Origin: CAZIHO01 sp964538875
GTDB taxonomy: Bacteria > Pseudomonadota > Gammaproteobacteria > Chromatiales > Chromatiaceae
Direction: 5' to 3'
Assembly: GCA_964538875.1 (NCBI GenBank)
Contig: CAZIHO010000016.1
Span: forward strand, 1-42,181
Length of the DNA: 42,181 nt
Made by a program: the position numbers and the translations under genes
Shown here: positions 42,059-42,181 of the stretch, piece after piece
Position numbering within the stretch: position 1 is the stretch's first letter
How the letters are laid out: each line of letters begins with the position of its first letter
The notes under the pieces: model-generated
The model's input: the letters and a program-made list of their open reading frames with translations, nothing else
Database searches by the model: none
Told to the model about the DNA's origin: nothing

Positions 42059-42181
42059 GGTTCCCGGTAACAGCCTCAAACATCGCCCCCATCGGCCAAC
42101 CGGGTCGATGGCGCCATTTCAACCCACTCCGCCCAGAGTCGCAGAACGCCCCTAGCAAGAATGGATAGCCGTTGTTGGATC

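Overview
The window is high-GC DNA from a Gram-negative bacterium. Sec signal peptides, four lipobox lipoproteins, a patatin/outer-membrane-barrel (PlpD-type) protein, SYLF and Rap1a/Tai-type periplasmic proteins, and a MaoC-Pta/AckA/FabI gene set all point to Pseudomonadota. Gammaproteobacteria of the Methylococcales or Chromatiales type are my best guess, as inference only. Coding density is high except in two patches (1-2900 and 4786-5323) that contain repeats, decayed small genes and a transposase remnant. I see no rRNA, tRNA or CRISPR array.

Layout. (1) 1-2913: an unusual GAF/ATP-cone-like/P-loop kinase gene lies between two 50-bp direct repeats (1-50 and 2807-2856). Between the gene and the right repeat are a 24-bp tandem repeat resembling an IS21-type end and two small decayed minus-strand ORFs. 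(2) 2914-5323: a secreted parallel beta-helix protein, then a divergent spacer holding a nonsense-mutated transposase C-terminus. (3) 5324-6631: a coiled-coil protein of unknown function followed by a small RRM protein. (4) 6682-10113: a papain-like protease fused to a lipase-like alpha/beta hydrolase, divergent from an MbfA-type ferritin-VIT1 iron transporter. (5) 10133-14265, minus strand: an operon of PlpD-like phospholipase, CPA2 cation/proton antiporter and SYLF protein. (6) 14644-21777, plus strand: a run of small envelope proteins (two-repeat lipoprotein, Rap1a/Tai-like, glycine-zipper lipoprotein, DUF3313, SpoIIAA-like), a QEGLA/DUF1704 putative metallopeptidase, a DUF3141 protein with a PhaC-like Cys-Asp-His triad, and a second SYLF protein; most of the spacers carry perfect GC-rich hairpins. 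(7) 22333-26639: MaoC-phosphate acetyltransferase fusion, acetate kinase and a SulP transporter. (8) 26818-40109, minus strand: a multi-spanning membrane protein and an 11.8-kb gene for a 3,944-residue secreted DUF11-type repeat protein. (9) 40467-42021: enoyl-ACP reductase FabI and a TMEM175-like channel.

How the parts may work together (inference): MaoC-Pta and AckA would interconvert acyl-CoA, acyl-phosphate and acid with ATP yield. The PhaC-like DUF3141 protein and FabI fit the same acyl-thioester/PHA/fatty-acid metabolism. The small envelope genes look like an outer-membrane or stress-response cassette. The giant repeat protein is the outstanding object in the window: after six N-terminal units, a nine-domain block of about 1,360-1,400 residues occurs twice in the same order, linked by Asp/Asn/Gly-rich loops, with a Sec signal at one end and an IPTL/PEP-CTERM-like sorting tail at the other.
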